A stretch of 64,000 nt of DNA, from NCBI GenBank assembly GCA_011037195.1, contig JAAEAF010004988.1:30787-94786 (forward strand), written 5' to 3'. Shown in pieces: positions 37,712-48,687 of the stretch. A program made the translations under genes and the position numbers. This DNA is from Triatoma infestans. Lineage: Eukaryota; Arthropoda; Insecta; Hemiptera; Reduviidae. The notes beneath the pieces are model-generated. The model saw only the letters and a list, made by a program, of their open reading frames with translations, was not told where the DNA came from and did not search any database. Within the stretch, counting starts at the first letter, position 1, and each line of letters begins with the position of its first letter.

Positions 37712-38582
37712 CTGAAAAAAAAAAAAATTGTAGAGAATTAAATTTACTACAATTTATGTTCAGTGGTATTTTTAGATAGGACTACTCCTTAAGGAGATAT
37801 TGCTGAAATACCAGTTAGGTGGGAGGTGAAGCTCCTAATATTTTAGCTCATATCTTGGTTAATATTAACTGTATGATAAAACTGTATAGAACAAAATTGT
37901 AGAGAATTAAATTTACTACAATTTATGTTATGTGGTATTTTTAGACAGTACTACTGCTTAAGGAGATATTGCTGAAATACCAGTTAGGTGGAGGGTGAAG
38001 CTCCCACATTTAGCTCAATTATCTTGGTTAATATTTAATTCTAGGATAAAACTGTATATAACTAAAATTGTAGAGAATTGAATTTACTACAATGTATGTT
38101 CCCAGTGGTCTTTTAGATAGGACTACTTCTTAAGGAGATATTGCTGAAATACCAGTTAGGTGGAAGGGTGAAGCTCCCACTATTTTAGCTCATATCTTGG
38201 TTAATATTAATTCTATGATAAAACTGTATATAACTAAAATTGTAGAGAATTGAATTTACTAAGTCTATGTTCTGTGGTATTTTTAGATAGGACTACTCCT
38301 TACGATGATATGGTGATTGCGGCAATTGTTGATACGATGATTGCTGCAAATATCAGCTAGGTGGTAGGTGAAGTTCACAATATTTTAGCTCATATCTTGG
38401 TTAATATTAAATTTGTGATAAAACTGAATAGAATTAAAATTGTAGAGAATTTATTATGCTGGCAACGCTACACCAAAACTGTCAATAATTGGTTGTATTA
38501 TTCAAATTGTGGATAGTTTCGTTTATATTAATTTTTACTAGTGCATCAGGTGGACCTGTTTTAAGGTGTAAGTTAAAATACG
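37712..38582 (-). repeat. 170-bp satellite element, minus orientation (about 4 units)
   Basis: TAGAGAATT recurs at 37731, 37900, 38071, 38243 and 38443, so units are 169-172 bp with one expanded to 200 bp. The outer end (GCTGGCAACGCTACACC to TTTTAAGGTGTAAG) is the reverse complement of the outer end of 33914-34911. Units here are more divergent from each other than in the plus copy. Confidence 0.9.
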
Positions 38583-38710
38583 AGTATATATGGTTTTTAG
38601 AAATCTTATATAGAGTGTTTGCGTGTGTGCGTCTTCACTTCCCTACTTGCTTAGTGGTTTAGTACATGTCACGCCAGCATTTCTATATGTTTGTTAGGTA
38701 AAATAAGTTG

Positions 38711-38902
38711 TGGGAAGAGATTAGGTCAGTGGTAGCGTGCTGGCCTAGCAACGCGGAGGTCTCGGGTTCGAGTCCAGCTGCTGCCCTTAGATTTTTTTCT
38801 TCCTAGGAGCCTCTTACAGCTCACTGTCCGGTGATGGACATTGTTGTCTGTAACGAGAGAAAACTATCCGGATGCCGGCAGTGCATTGAGAAGGCTCCGA
38901 TC
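38711..38902 (+). mobile_element. SINE1 copy, joined to a LINE-I 3' tail
   Basis: Head AGATTAGGTCAGTGGTAGCG, B box GGTTCGAGTCC, body CACTGTCCGGTGATGGACAT and end GCATTGAGAAGGCTCCGA. It runs directly into a LINE-I 3' end. Confidence 0.85.
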
Positions 38903-38985
38903 TTTGGGGTAGCTATATGGGACCAGAGGGGTTTTGGATAGCATAGGGCTTGGTCCCTCTCCACAGATAATAATAATAAAAAAAA
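38903..38985 (+). mobile_element. LINE-I 3'-end fragment with (TAA)n tail
   Basis: GGGGTAGCTATATGGGACC, GGATAGCATAGGGCTTGGTC and CACAGATAATAATAATAAAA, the same 3' end as 54840-54936. Confidence 0.8.
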
Positions 38986-39014
38986 TAGGTTAAGTAAGTA
39001 CAAATTTGTCATTT

Positions 39015-39698
39015 TGTAGTGGAATCGTTTATCGATCCACCGTGATACCACCAGATGTAGTGGAATCGTTTATTGTGATTCCTGAGGTATGTAGTAGGTG
39101 TCTTGAAGAGGGCGGAAGTTAGTTTAGAGATTTTTGGAAGTTAGTACTCGAATTATTAACACGGAATTTATAAAAATAGACTGTATTTGTACAATAATTT
39201 AAACGTGAGTGATGGTAACTATTAACAAGAAATACTTAGAAATAAATAGGAGATAAATAACTAATAATTTAGAATGATTAAAATAAATGAACTAAGATGC
39301 ACAACTAAGGAAATAACTATAAATAAAAACTGTATAGGGACGCGGAAACTGCTGCTCGTATAATAATCTTGAAGACGTACTGAAGTATAATCATATAATC
39401 ATCCCCTCTTCCAATGGGGCGAAGTTTATATATTAGTGTTAGCAACACTCACACCAAGACATCTGTCCTAGTGTGCGACTTTGTGCGACCTTGGTTAGTT
39501 TGGTGACCAGCGATTTAGGTCAGTGGCCAGCCTTAGCGGTGCTTGCTTTGATGTAAAGCATCGACCCTTGGTTTTGTTTGTTTGGCCGCGGCCTTGTCTT
39601 GAAGAGATCAGCCGGCTAGGCCACTAGTTATAAATTATTCTTTCTTTGTTATGTGTTGTGAAGGTTTGACATTGCTATGACCTTGCCATGTCATTACA
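39015..39698 (-). mobile_element. Possible solo LTR
   Basis: On the minus strand the segment would start TGTAATGACATGGCAAGG and end CGATTCCACTACA, giving TG...CA ends with inverted TGTA/TACA. A TATATAAAC box lies near 39430 and AATAAA near 39066-39071, close to the end. TGTAGTGGAATCGTTTAT occurs twice (39015 and 39056), so the right boundary is ambiguous. I find no matching 5-bp target duplication, and there is no internal region. Confidence 0.35.
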
Positions 39699-39859
39699 TC
39701 GGCAAGGTCATACAGGATATTATTTCAAACTCAGATGGCTTAAAACCGTATATTACCAGTCATAACTCAGTTTCCAAAATGTAGTCAATATATCATGTTT
39801 TGAAGCGCCCTGACTACAAAAGAAATGTCCTCGCAAATAACTGAAAAACAAAAAGTTGC

Positions 39860-40745
39860 AGGTAGCTCAAACTTCGTGTAGGTACTACCCCCGCATCAGA
39901 CACGAAGATTTTTGGAGGCAAAATCCATCAACTAAAACGGCGACATTACTTAATGTTTTTTTTTTTTTTCAGTTTTACGTGATTTTTTCAGAAAATGGTC
40001 CCAAAGATTTTCTTCAAACGTCGTATACTATATACAGACATCCATACCTATCACTTTTATTTGTAATATTTTCCTAAGAAAATTGATTTTTTGGGAGTTC
40101 TGGGGGGGAACAGTAACGTTATCCTTTCATCTAAAAGTACGACTTCAGTACAATATATTATGGTTTTCCCCACATACATAATCTTAATGCATAATAACAG
40201 TTCTTGATAGAATTTCAAATTTGAAGAAAGTCCGTTTTATTGGTAGCGTGATTTTTTTTGAGTGGGGAGGGTGGGGTAATTTTTTCAAAAGAATTGCTTT
40301 AAATTTTGGGGGATTACTTACTGCATAGATAGAAAATGTATATAAAAAAAATGTTTTTTTTTGTAGGTGGTTCTAAGAAATCTTTGACGTTAAAATTGAA
40401 ATATGTCGGTTTATTAGTCACTCTGTACAATGTGTAATCATTCTCTACTTGCCTCTGTTGGTTGGTTAGGTTGTGCACTTGTCCCCCCCCCCATCAAAAA
40501 TTTACTGTATTATTAAGTAGGAGAAAGTTATGTCAGTGTTTTCACACTAGATCTTATCTAAATTTTTGATATCATGTTTTCACCGTGAAATACACATTTT
40601 TTGATGTTGTCCCCTGAATTCGAAAAAAAATTATTGAACATCATAGCTCCCAAACTTAAAAGTTCAAACTTAAAAATTCCCGTTTAAGTATTACCAAAAG
40701 GATCCGGGACAGGGAAGTTATATGTCAAAAATTTCTCAACCGGAA
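39860..40745 (+). repeat. Diverged EMR-type modules
   Basis: Modules with TTTCAGAAAATGGTCCCAAAG, CATCCATACCTATCACTTTT and GGGAGTTCTGGGGGG, plus a left-end part at 40500-40745 ending in ACCGGAATTAC. This subfamily has lost the exact motif. Confidence 0.6.
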
Positions 40746-40747
40746 TT

Positions 40748-40930
40748 ACTGGCCGTAAAACGGTATCTATTGCATGCAGTTATTTGGAGGGGAGTAGCGA
40801 CCCCACGAATTATCACAGCTCAGTGACTCCATGCACTTCATCAGAACAGTACGACAATACAAGATAAGGTCAAACACAGTACAAAAACTAGGGTCTTTGT
40901 CCCTAGTTAATTGGCGAAAGCTAAGGTAGA
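40748..40930 (-). repeat. SINE1-companion repeat
   Basis: GGTATCTATTGCATGCAGTT, GAGTAGCGACCCCACGAATT and CCCTAGTTAATTGGCG. Same repeat as 10651-10860, and again adjoining a SINE1 copy in the same order. Confidence 0.72.
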
Positions 40931-41130
40931 AGGAAAGGGATTAGCTCAGTGGTAGTGCGCTGGACTAGCAACGCGGAGGTCCCGGGTTCGAATCCAGCAT
41001 GCTGTCCTTAGATTTTATTCTTCCTAAGCGCCACTACAACTCACTGTCCGGTGATGGGCAGTGTTGTCTGTAGCTAGAGAACGCTGCTTGGAGGCCGGCT
41101 GTGCATTGAAGGAGGGGCCTGGGGGGGGCA
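40931..41130 (+). mobile_element. SINE1 copy
   Basis: GGGATTAGCTCAGTGGTAGT, GGTTCGAATCC and CACTGTCCGGTGATGGGCAG, with the end GGAGGCCGGCTGTGCATTG. It is the most tRNA-like of the set. Confidence 0.85.
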
Positions 41131-41194
41131 CAATAGATCTTTCAGGTCGCACTGCAATAAACCCCTACACCAATCTACAATCTACCACTTTACT

Positions 41195-41470
41195 GAATGA
41201 TATCTCACTTTTTCCGCAATTTTCTTAAAAAAAAAAAAATGGCTCCCAAAGATTTTTCTTTAAACTAAGTATGTGACACTACACATATTTGAAACAGCTA
41301 CAACTTTTATTTGAAACATTTCACCGGGTAAAGTCATTTAAGGGGGGGTCTTTTGGTGGTAGAGAAAGGGTTATATATTACAAATTCTATCATCTAACCA
41401 AAATTAATAAGTGATATAAATAGATTGCCCCAAAAAAATTCTTAGGGGTAACATAAACGTTAAGATTCCC
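41195..41470 (+). repeat. EMR module
   Basis: TTTTCTTAAAAAAAAAAAAATGG, GCTACAACTTTTATTTGAAA and TCATTTAAGGGGGGG modules without the ACCGGAAGT motif. Confidence 0.6.
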
Positions 41471-42129
41471 CATTTAAGTGCCACTTCAGTATAATGTATG
41501 GTTCTACCACCTATATAATATTAATAAACAGAAATTTTTGTGAGAAGGGGCGGGGGAGGAATTTTCTCAAAAACGGTTCCAAGGAATTCTTCTTTTACTA
41601 AATATTAGCTGCACAAATGTAGGCCTATCACTTTTATTTATTTTCTATTATTTTTATTTCCTTGTATTTAATTTGCTATTAATGCAAGACGAAACAGGGA
41701 GGGGAGATCTATTTGTATGCTTGTTAGTTGTAATAACTTTTATTTCAACGGATGCATCCAAAGGTAGGAGTGATTGTATACCAGTCAGTCAGTCAGCCAG
41801 TCCGTGTGTTCGTATCCGTTAGTTCAGTTGTGTTTCATCCTTCGAGGAACACGCAAGACAATATATATTTCTCTTAACTATCTATACAAGTTACTTTTAT
41901 ATTAGACGTAAGTATTTTTATATATATATTTTTTTAATTAAGTCAATATTTAATTAATTCTATTTAAGAGATTAATATTTCTTTTTTTTTAATCAATTTC
42001 ATTAATTATTTTTTTTTTTTTTAAATATTTAAAATAGAAATAATAGGACCATTATGTGTGCAGTTAACTTTTAGTAAACCGTACATTGTATTGAAGTGGT
42101 AATTTTAGTGAAAAGCCCCACCCCCCCTT
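41471..42129. other. Diverged EMR-like pieces and AT-rich DNA, no gene
   Basis: Module-like pieces near 41530-41650, a (CAGT)n patch near 41784-41800 and long T-runs near 42009-42022. Nothing coding is seen. Confidence 0.4.
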
Positions 42130-43650
42130 AAGTGAGGGGCTGTAATATTTTTGATATCAATTTTTTTTTTTCAACTAAACGGAAATACACCTTTGATGTC
42201 CCCTGAGTTCGAGAAAAAAAACACACAAACACACACACACACACACAAAAAAAATCCTAGGAATGTATAAGCTTGATACTCCCGTTTAGGTATACCACCA
42301 TGGGGAAAACTTAGCATACAACAACATAATATCTAAAGAGCTACAAATTTATTTTTCTCCCGGGTAAATTTATTTAAGGGCGATAGGGGGGGGGCTTTTT
42401 TTGGTTAGGGTTCTTCAGTTTATTAAACAATTCTATCATCTTAAATAATATTAATATTATTAAAATATTTTTTTCCAAAAATTTTTAGAATTTGTAGAAA
42501 ATTGGGTGTTGACAGGAAAGCGGTGAGGTTTATTACTGAAATTATTTACCGCGAAAACTGTTCGTAAAAAAAAAAAATTAAAAAAAACGCACTTCCGGTT
42601 TTACTAATTTTTTTTTTTACTTTCCTACTTCCTACTAAGAGAGGAAATATTGTAATCGTGTCAAATTTTCAATATCGAGTTTTTCACCAGAAATAACCGT
42701 TTTGAGGTCCCCTGAGTTCAAAAAAAATGGTTTTTAGTAAATGGTCTGTGTGTGTGTGTATGTGAACAACATAGCTCAAAAACAAAAAAATGTAAAAAGT
42801 TTTAAACTTGATATTCCATTTTGGTATCATCATGGGATCCGAATAGTACGTTATCTGTCAAAATTCCACAACAGGAAGTACCACATTACTAGTTGGTTTT
42901 TATTACTTTTTTGCCTTTTTTCACAAAAATTGCTCCGACGATTTTCTTCAAACTTAGTATATCAACTACACATACAAAGAGCTACAACTTTAGTTTGAAA
43001 CATTTCTTTGGGAAAATTTATTTAAGGGCAGTTATGGGGGAGAGGTGGGATTAGGTTTTCATCTAATGTGCTATTTCAGTTTATTATACAATTCTCACAT
43101 CTATATAATGGTACTTAGAATTAAATATGTTGTTGAAATTCCCAAGTTTGAAAAAAAAATAAAATCGGATAACCGGAAGTGCGTTTACTTTACCACTTTA
43201 CTAAATGATTTTTTTTTTTTTTACCTTTTCGCGATTTTCTCGAAAAAAATGGCTCCAATGATTTTCTTGAAACTTCTTATATAAACTAAACATACAAAGA
43301 TCTACAATTTTAATTTAAAATATTTCTCTGGGAAAAATTCATTTATGGGCACATTTAAGGGAGGGGTAGGGTTATGTTTTTCTCTAAAGTGCTATCATAG
43401 TTGATTTATACAATTCTATTCATTTAAGCAATATTAATTAAAAATAAATAGATTCGCCAAAAATTCCGAGTTTCAAGGAAATTAGAAAAAACCGGAAGTG
43501 CCTCTTTTACTGAACAGTTTTTTTTCTCCAGTTTTCGACGAATTTCATTAAATTTAGTACACTAATTGTAAAATTTGTCAATTATAATTTTAAGAACTGG
43601 AGTAAAAGAAAGTTGTGTGAGTGTTTCACACCAGATTTTTCTTTTTTCTT
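42130..43650 (+). repeat. EMR repeats (partial, then full three-module copy)
   Basis: A shortened copy occupies 42130-42620. A full copy from 42630 has GGAAGTACCAC near 42875, ACCGGAAGT near 43172 and 43490 (about 300-bp and 318-bp steps) and the right end GGAGTAAAAGAAAGTTGTGT. This is the clearest copy for a consensus. Confidence 0.83.
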
Positions 43651-44135
43651 TTTAAACTCAGAATTTTTTGCAATTTATTTATTTCATAATTAATTATTTT
43701 CTTTAGATGTTAGAATTGTATAAATCAACTATGATAGGACTTTAATGGAAAACATAACAGTCCCCACTCACCCCAAAAGCCCCCTTACACAAGACTTTAC
43801 CCCCCAAAAAAATTTTTGAAATAAAAGTTGTAGCTCAATTAGACGTGTAGTTTAAAAAAAAAAAAAAGAAATCGTTTGGAACCGTTTTAGAGTAAATCGC
43901 ACAAGAAACTGAAAAATACATTCAGTAAAAGTGATATTTTCGGTTGAGGACATTGCTTATTGTCCAGGGATCCCAGGATTAGGTGGAGTGATACCTACCT
44001 AAATGGGCTTATCAAGTTTTTTGAACTTTCTGCTTCGTTTTTGAGCTGTTCTGAGACACATAGACTATTTTTTTTTTTTTGGACTCAGAGGACCTCAAAA
44101 ACGTCTTATTTCCCGATGAAATTGCTTATACATAA
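43651..44135 (-). repeat. EMR repeat, minus orientation
   Basis: Directly abuts the plus copy at its right end, so the two form an inverted arrangement. Motif is decayed (TTTTCGGTTGAGG near 43940). Confidence 0.65.
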
Positions 44136-45171
44136 TCCTATCACTTTTATTTAAAATATTTTCCGGGACAATTAATTTTGGGGGAAAGTGTGTGTGTGGG
44201 GGGGTCGGGGGCAGAAAGGGGGAAATGAAGGCTGAACATTGTTACAACTCGTCACATAAGAATTAATTTATGATCTTAATTTTTTGTTTTTTTTTTTTTA
44301 ATAAATTATTGTATAAACAAGACGACGTGTTTAGTGTAACGGAAACAATAGGTTTAATAAAAGCGGAAGTATGTCAGTCTAAAAAAGTAAATCTTGCAAT
44401 AATACTACGTTAAATATATTATTTACTTACTGGCAAACTTATTATTATTATTTTTTTTTAATTATTTTATTTCATTTATTTATTTATTTGTTTGTTTACG
44501 CTAGCAGATAAGTTTTACTGTAACCCACCGGATTTTTGGGTGATCGCTTGCCATTTTCTTGGGAAAATTGATTTTTTGAGGGGTTCTGGGGGGAGGGGAG
44601 AGGAAGTAGCGTAATGCTTTCCTCTAAAGTACCACTTCTCAGTATAATATCATGGTTTTTTTTTTTTTTTTCCACCTACATAATATTAGTACATTATTAG
44701 AAACATTGATAGAATTCACAAATTTGAAGAAAATCCGTTTAACCGGAAGTACGACTTTACAAAAACAAGTTTTTGAGTTTTTGAGGGGGGGGATTTTCTC
44801 AAAAATAGCTACAACAATTTTCATTAAATTTTGTATGCTTGCTACATAGATATAAACTTATCACTTCTATTTGTAACATTTCCCCTCTCTAGCTCCCTCA
44901 AAAAAAATTGATTTTAATTAGTTTTGTATATGTTTAATTAGTATTTTTAAATTTTAATTGTAAAAAAAAAAAAAAAGAAAAAAAAACAGAAAGTCAAGTG
45001 AGTGTTTCATACCTTCTTTTTTCGAATTCAGGACACCACAAAACTTATATTTCCGGTAAAATACATAACTTAGCAACTTTGACATAATAGTGTGTAAAAA
45101 AAAAAAAAAATAATCGTAAATTACCTAAAAAATTTATATTAATATTCAGTTGTATTTAGCAGTATTGTGTG
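44136..45171. other. AT-rich region with diverged EMR modules, no gene
   Basis: Module-like blocks at 44150-44200 and 44560-44900 (ACCGGAAGTACG near 44739) lie among homopolymer runs. Confidence 0.45.
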
Positions 45172-45402
45172 ATAGGAAAGGGAATAGCTAAGTGGTTAGC
45201 GTACTGGACTTCCATGCGGAGGACCCGGGTTCAAGTCCAGCTGTGCCATAAATTTTTTCTTCCTAAAAGCCTCTACAGCTCACTGTCCCGGTGGTGCGAC
45301 AGTGTTGTCTGTAACGAGAGAACACTATCTGGAGGCCCCAGCAGTGCACTGTGAAGGCTACGGGCGCCAATGACTCGTAGATGTTCACGCGCCTTAAATT
45401 CA
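45172..45402 (+). mobile_element. SINE1 copy
   Basis: GGAATAGCTAAGTGGTTAGC head as in the 1106 copy, B-box-like GGTTCAAGTCC, and the end TCACGCGCCTTAAATT. Confidence 0.83.
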
Positions 45403-45767
45403 TGGCCTTTTTGAGTGAGAGTATATATAAGTTTGCTTACAAAATTTAAAAATTATTTTGGTTTAATAAAAACAGTTAGATTAAAAAATTTTTTAGACCT
45501 AACTGTTAATTTTTTTTAAATATTAATCTATTGTATATAGAAAAATGTCTATTTTTTTTTTTTAAGATTTTTCGAAATTGCATTTTGACCGGAAATATAT
45601 GTTTTGCATAGGTTATGAGTTTGAGAAAAAAAAAAAAAATACTGGCATAAAACACACACAACTTTTCTAACTGTTTATTAAAAATGAATTATATATGAAT
45701 GATAAGAGTTTATTATATCTGTGTAGTTCACATGTTTAGTTTACTGAAAATCCCTGTGAGTTACTTT

Positions 45768-46340
45768 CTCTCATTCCTAGTAAGAGGAAGTATTGTAATC
45801 GTGTCAAATTTTCGATATCGAGTTTTTACTGGAAATATCCGTTTTGAGGTCCCCTGAGTCCAAAAAAATGGTTTTTAGCAAATGGTCTGTGCGTGTGTAT
45901 ATATGTGAACAGCGTAGCACAAAAACGAAAAACCATAGAAACTTGAAGGTTGATATTCCGTTTAGGTATCCCCAGGGCATCTAACAGTACGTTAACTGTC
46001 AAAATACCTCAACCGGAAGTACCACCTTACTAGTTTTTTTTTTTTTACTATTTTGCGTTTTTCTCAAAAATGGCTTCAACGATTTACTTCAAACTTCGTA
46101 TATCAACTACACATACAAAGAGCTACAACTTTTATTTGTAACATTTCTCTGGAAAAATTCATTTAAGGGTACTTTGGGGCGGGGGTATGTTTTTCTCTAA
46201 AGTGCAATCATAGTTGGTTGATTCTGAGAATTCTATCATCCAAACAAAATGAATTAGAAATAAATAGATGGTCAAAATTCCGAGTTTCAATAAAATCAGT
46301 AAACCCGAAATGGGCTTTTACTGAACAGTTTTTTTTTAAT
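45768..46340 (+). repeat. EMR repeat, left arm of an inverted pair
   Basis: Left end CTTTCTCTCATTCC, first module with ACCGGAAGT near 46013, ending near GCTTTTACTGAACAG. It is followed head-to-head by 46341-47255. Confidence 0.83.
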
Positions 46341-47255
46341 TTTACCAAATTTAATGGAATTCGTCAAAAACTGAAAAACTATTCAGTAAAAGCGCACTTC
46401 CGGTTTACTAATTTTCTTGAAACTCAGAATTTTAGCCATCTATTTATTTCTAATTAATTCTGTTTGGTTGATAGAATTTTATAATCAACTATGATAGCAC
46501 TTTAGAGAAAAACATAACCCCACACCTCCCCTAAAAGTGCCCTTAAATAATTTTCCAGAAAAATGTTTTAAATAAAAGTTGTATATCTTTTGCATATTTA
46601 GTTTTATATAGGAGTTTCAAGAAAATCGTCGGAGCCATTTTTGAGAAAACGGGGAAAAGTGAAAAAAAAAAATTCATTTAGTAAAGTGGTAAAGTAAACG
46701 TACTTCCGGTTATCCGATTTTTTTTTTTCAAACTCGGGAATTTCAACAACATATTTAATTCTCATAAAAATTATTTAGATGGCAGAATTGTCTAATAAAT
46801 TGAAATAGCAGTTAAGATGAAAACCTAACCCCGCCCCTCCACCATAACTGCCATTAAATGAATTTTCCCAGAGTAACATTTCAAATAAAGTTGTAGCTCT
46901 TTGTATGTGTAGTTGATATGAGTTTGAATAAAACGTCGCAGCAATTTTTGAGAAAAACGCAAAAAAGTAAAAAAAAACAACAAGTAAAGTGGTACTTCCT
47001 GTTAAGGAATTTTGACAGATGACTCACTATCAGATGCCATGGTGATACCTAAACGGAATATCAAGTTTCAACTTTCTACGGTTTTTCGTTTTTGAGCTAT
47101 GCTGTTCACATACACATACACATATATACCATTTGCTAAAAACCACTTTTTTTGACTCAGGGGACCCCAAAACGGATATTTCCGGTGAAAACTCGAAATC
47201 GAAAATTTGACACGATTACTGTACTTCCTCTTACTAGGAGTAAGAGAAAGTAAAA
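46341..47255 (-). repeat. EMR repeat, right arm of an inverted pair
   Basis: Three-module reverse copy; ACTTCCGGT occurs near 46395 and 46702, with a changed site (ACTTCCTGT) near 46992. It ends CCTCTTACTAGGAGTAAGAG. With the left arm it forms a roughly 1.5-kb near-palindrome. Confidence 0.83.
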
Positions 47256-47257
47256 AA

Positions 47258-47528
47258 GTGATTTTTAGAAAATGGTCTCTGTGCGTGTGTGCGTGTGTAA
47301 ACAGCATACCTCAAAAACGAAAAAAAAAAACAGAAAGTTTAAGACTTGATATTCCCGATTAGGTATCACCATGGGAATCCTGGTCAGTAAGTTATCTGTC
47401 ACAAATTCATCAACCGGAAGTACCACGTTACTGATTAGTTTGTTAAACTTCTTTTGCAATTTTCACAACAATGGTTCCAAACGATTTTTTTTAAACTAAG
47501 TATGTGAACTACACATATAAAGAGTTAC
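47258..47528 (+). repeat. EMR repeat, left part (interrupted by SINE2)
   Basis: First module with CCGGAAGT near 47412, stopping at TAAAGAGTTAC; resumes at 47744 and runs to about 47935. Confidence 0.8.
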
Positions 47529-47732
47529 GGGGACGGGTGTTGGTGTAGTGGTTATGAGCGTGGACTTGTAAGTGGGAGGACCCCAGTTCGAGTCCAGCGT
47601 ATAACTGCTAAATTTTATATTTGTTTAAAAAATGTTAATAGTAAAGTAGGTGCTTCCGCCCCCGTCCACGACACCTAATTTGGTAGTTGGACGTTAAGCC
47701 CGCCTGAAAAAATAGGCATTAATTTACTTACT
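47529..47732 (+). mobile_element. SINE2 copy with 11-bp target-site duplication
   Basis: GGTGTTGGTGTAGTGGTTAT head, B box AGTTCGAGTCC, and the tail GGCATTAATTTACTTACT. TAAAGAGTTAC flanks it at 47518-47528 and 47733-47743, so its boundaries in the EMR copy are exact. Confidence 0.93.
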
Positions 47733-47743
47733 TAAAGAGTTAC

Positions 47744-47935
47744 AACTTTTATTTGTAAAATTTCTCTGGGTAAAGTCATTTAAGGGGGCTTTGGAGGGGG
47801 AGGAGAGAGGTTATGTTTTAAAGTGTTATCTTGTAGATTTTCTCAAAAATGGACCCAACTATTTTCTTGAAACTTCCTATATAAACTATACATACAAAGA
47901 TGTATCTTTTATTTAAAACATTGCTATATATGCAT
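47744..47935 (+). repeat. EMR repeat, right part
   Basis: Continues with AACTTTTATTTGTAAAATTT and TCATTTAAGGGGGC. Confidence 0.72.
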
Positions 47936-47939
47936 TTTT

Positions 47940-48112
47940 TCGCCAATTAACTAGGAACAGAGAACCTAGTTTGTGTACAGTATTTGTCTTTGTCTGTAAA
48001 GTGTAGAGTGTAAATAGTTTAAGTATATTCGTGTACTGTTCAGACGAAGAGCTGTGGTAACCCGTGGAGTCGCTAGTCCCCAAGCAACTGCATGCAACAG
48101 ATACCGCTTGCG
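47940..48112 (+). repeat. SINE1-companion repeat, without a SINE1
   Basis: GCCAATTAACTAGGAACAG, GAGCTGTGGTAACCCGTGG and CATGCAACAGATACCGCTTG. Here it is not joined to a SINE1. Confidence 0.72.
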
Positions 48113-48687
48113 AGTCGATTGCTATCTTAGTTGTTTAGAAGAATTTCTACCATCTAAAGAAAAATTAATTAAAAATAAATATATTGCCAAAATAGCGCAA
48201 GTTTCATGTGAATTAATAAACCGGAAGTGTATCTTGTACTGAACAGTATACAAATAATTTCTCTATTAAGGTTACTGGGTAGGTGTATGGCTACGTCATC
48301 TTTAGTCAATTTTGTTGTTTCATTATTTATATAACCTATTCCATGCACAAGTAAAGAAAAACTTTAAGAAAGCTATATATTTCGTGCCACAAATTTTCCA
48401 ACTGGCAAGTTTTCAAAATTCTAGACCCATTACATAACTCAATATTCCACTGGAACCTTGAAAGAGAAACCCAATAATCCACCATACGGTGAAAACAAAA
48501 AAAAATAACAAACTAAACCCATTATTAGCTATTAAATTTTAACACTTCGTTAACTTAACATTGAACAGTTAAATTAGGAATTAACACCAAATCAACCAAG
48601 TGGGTAAATAAAATAAAAAAGTAATAATAATAATAATAATATAAAAAATCAGTTCCGCTGAGAAGGCTATAAATTCTGACATTAGTT
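48113..48687. other. EMR right-module piece then AT-rich spacer
   Basis: 48113-48255 is an EMR piece (ACCGGAAGT near 48221). The rest, to a (TAA)n patch near 48621-48640, has no recognisable feature. Confidence 0.45.

Noticed and set aside
33914..38582. A Maverick/Polinton DNA element with long inverted ends
   Set aside because: It is too short, its ends do not match the AG...TC pattern I know for that group, and no polymerase, integrase or capsid-like gene is visible between the arms.
40931..41005. A functional tRNA gene
   Set aside because: A and B boxes are present, but the acceptor and anticodon stems do not pair and the same SINE body and tail follow as in six other copies.
47068..47307. 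Short open frames within EMR copies (also 42741-42998, 45169-45354, 61113-61301)
   Set aside because: They fall at different places in different copies, are closed by small changes between copies, and show no protein-like conservation.
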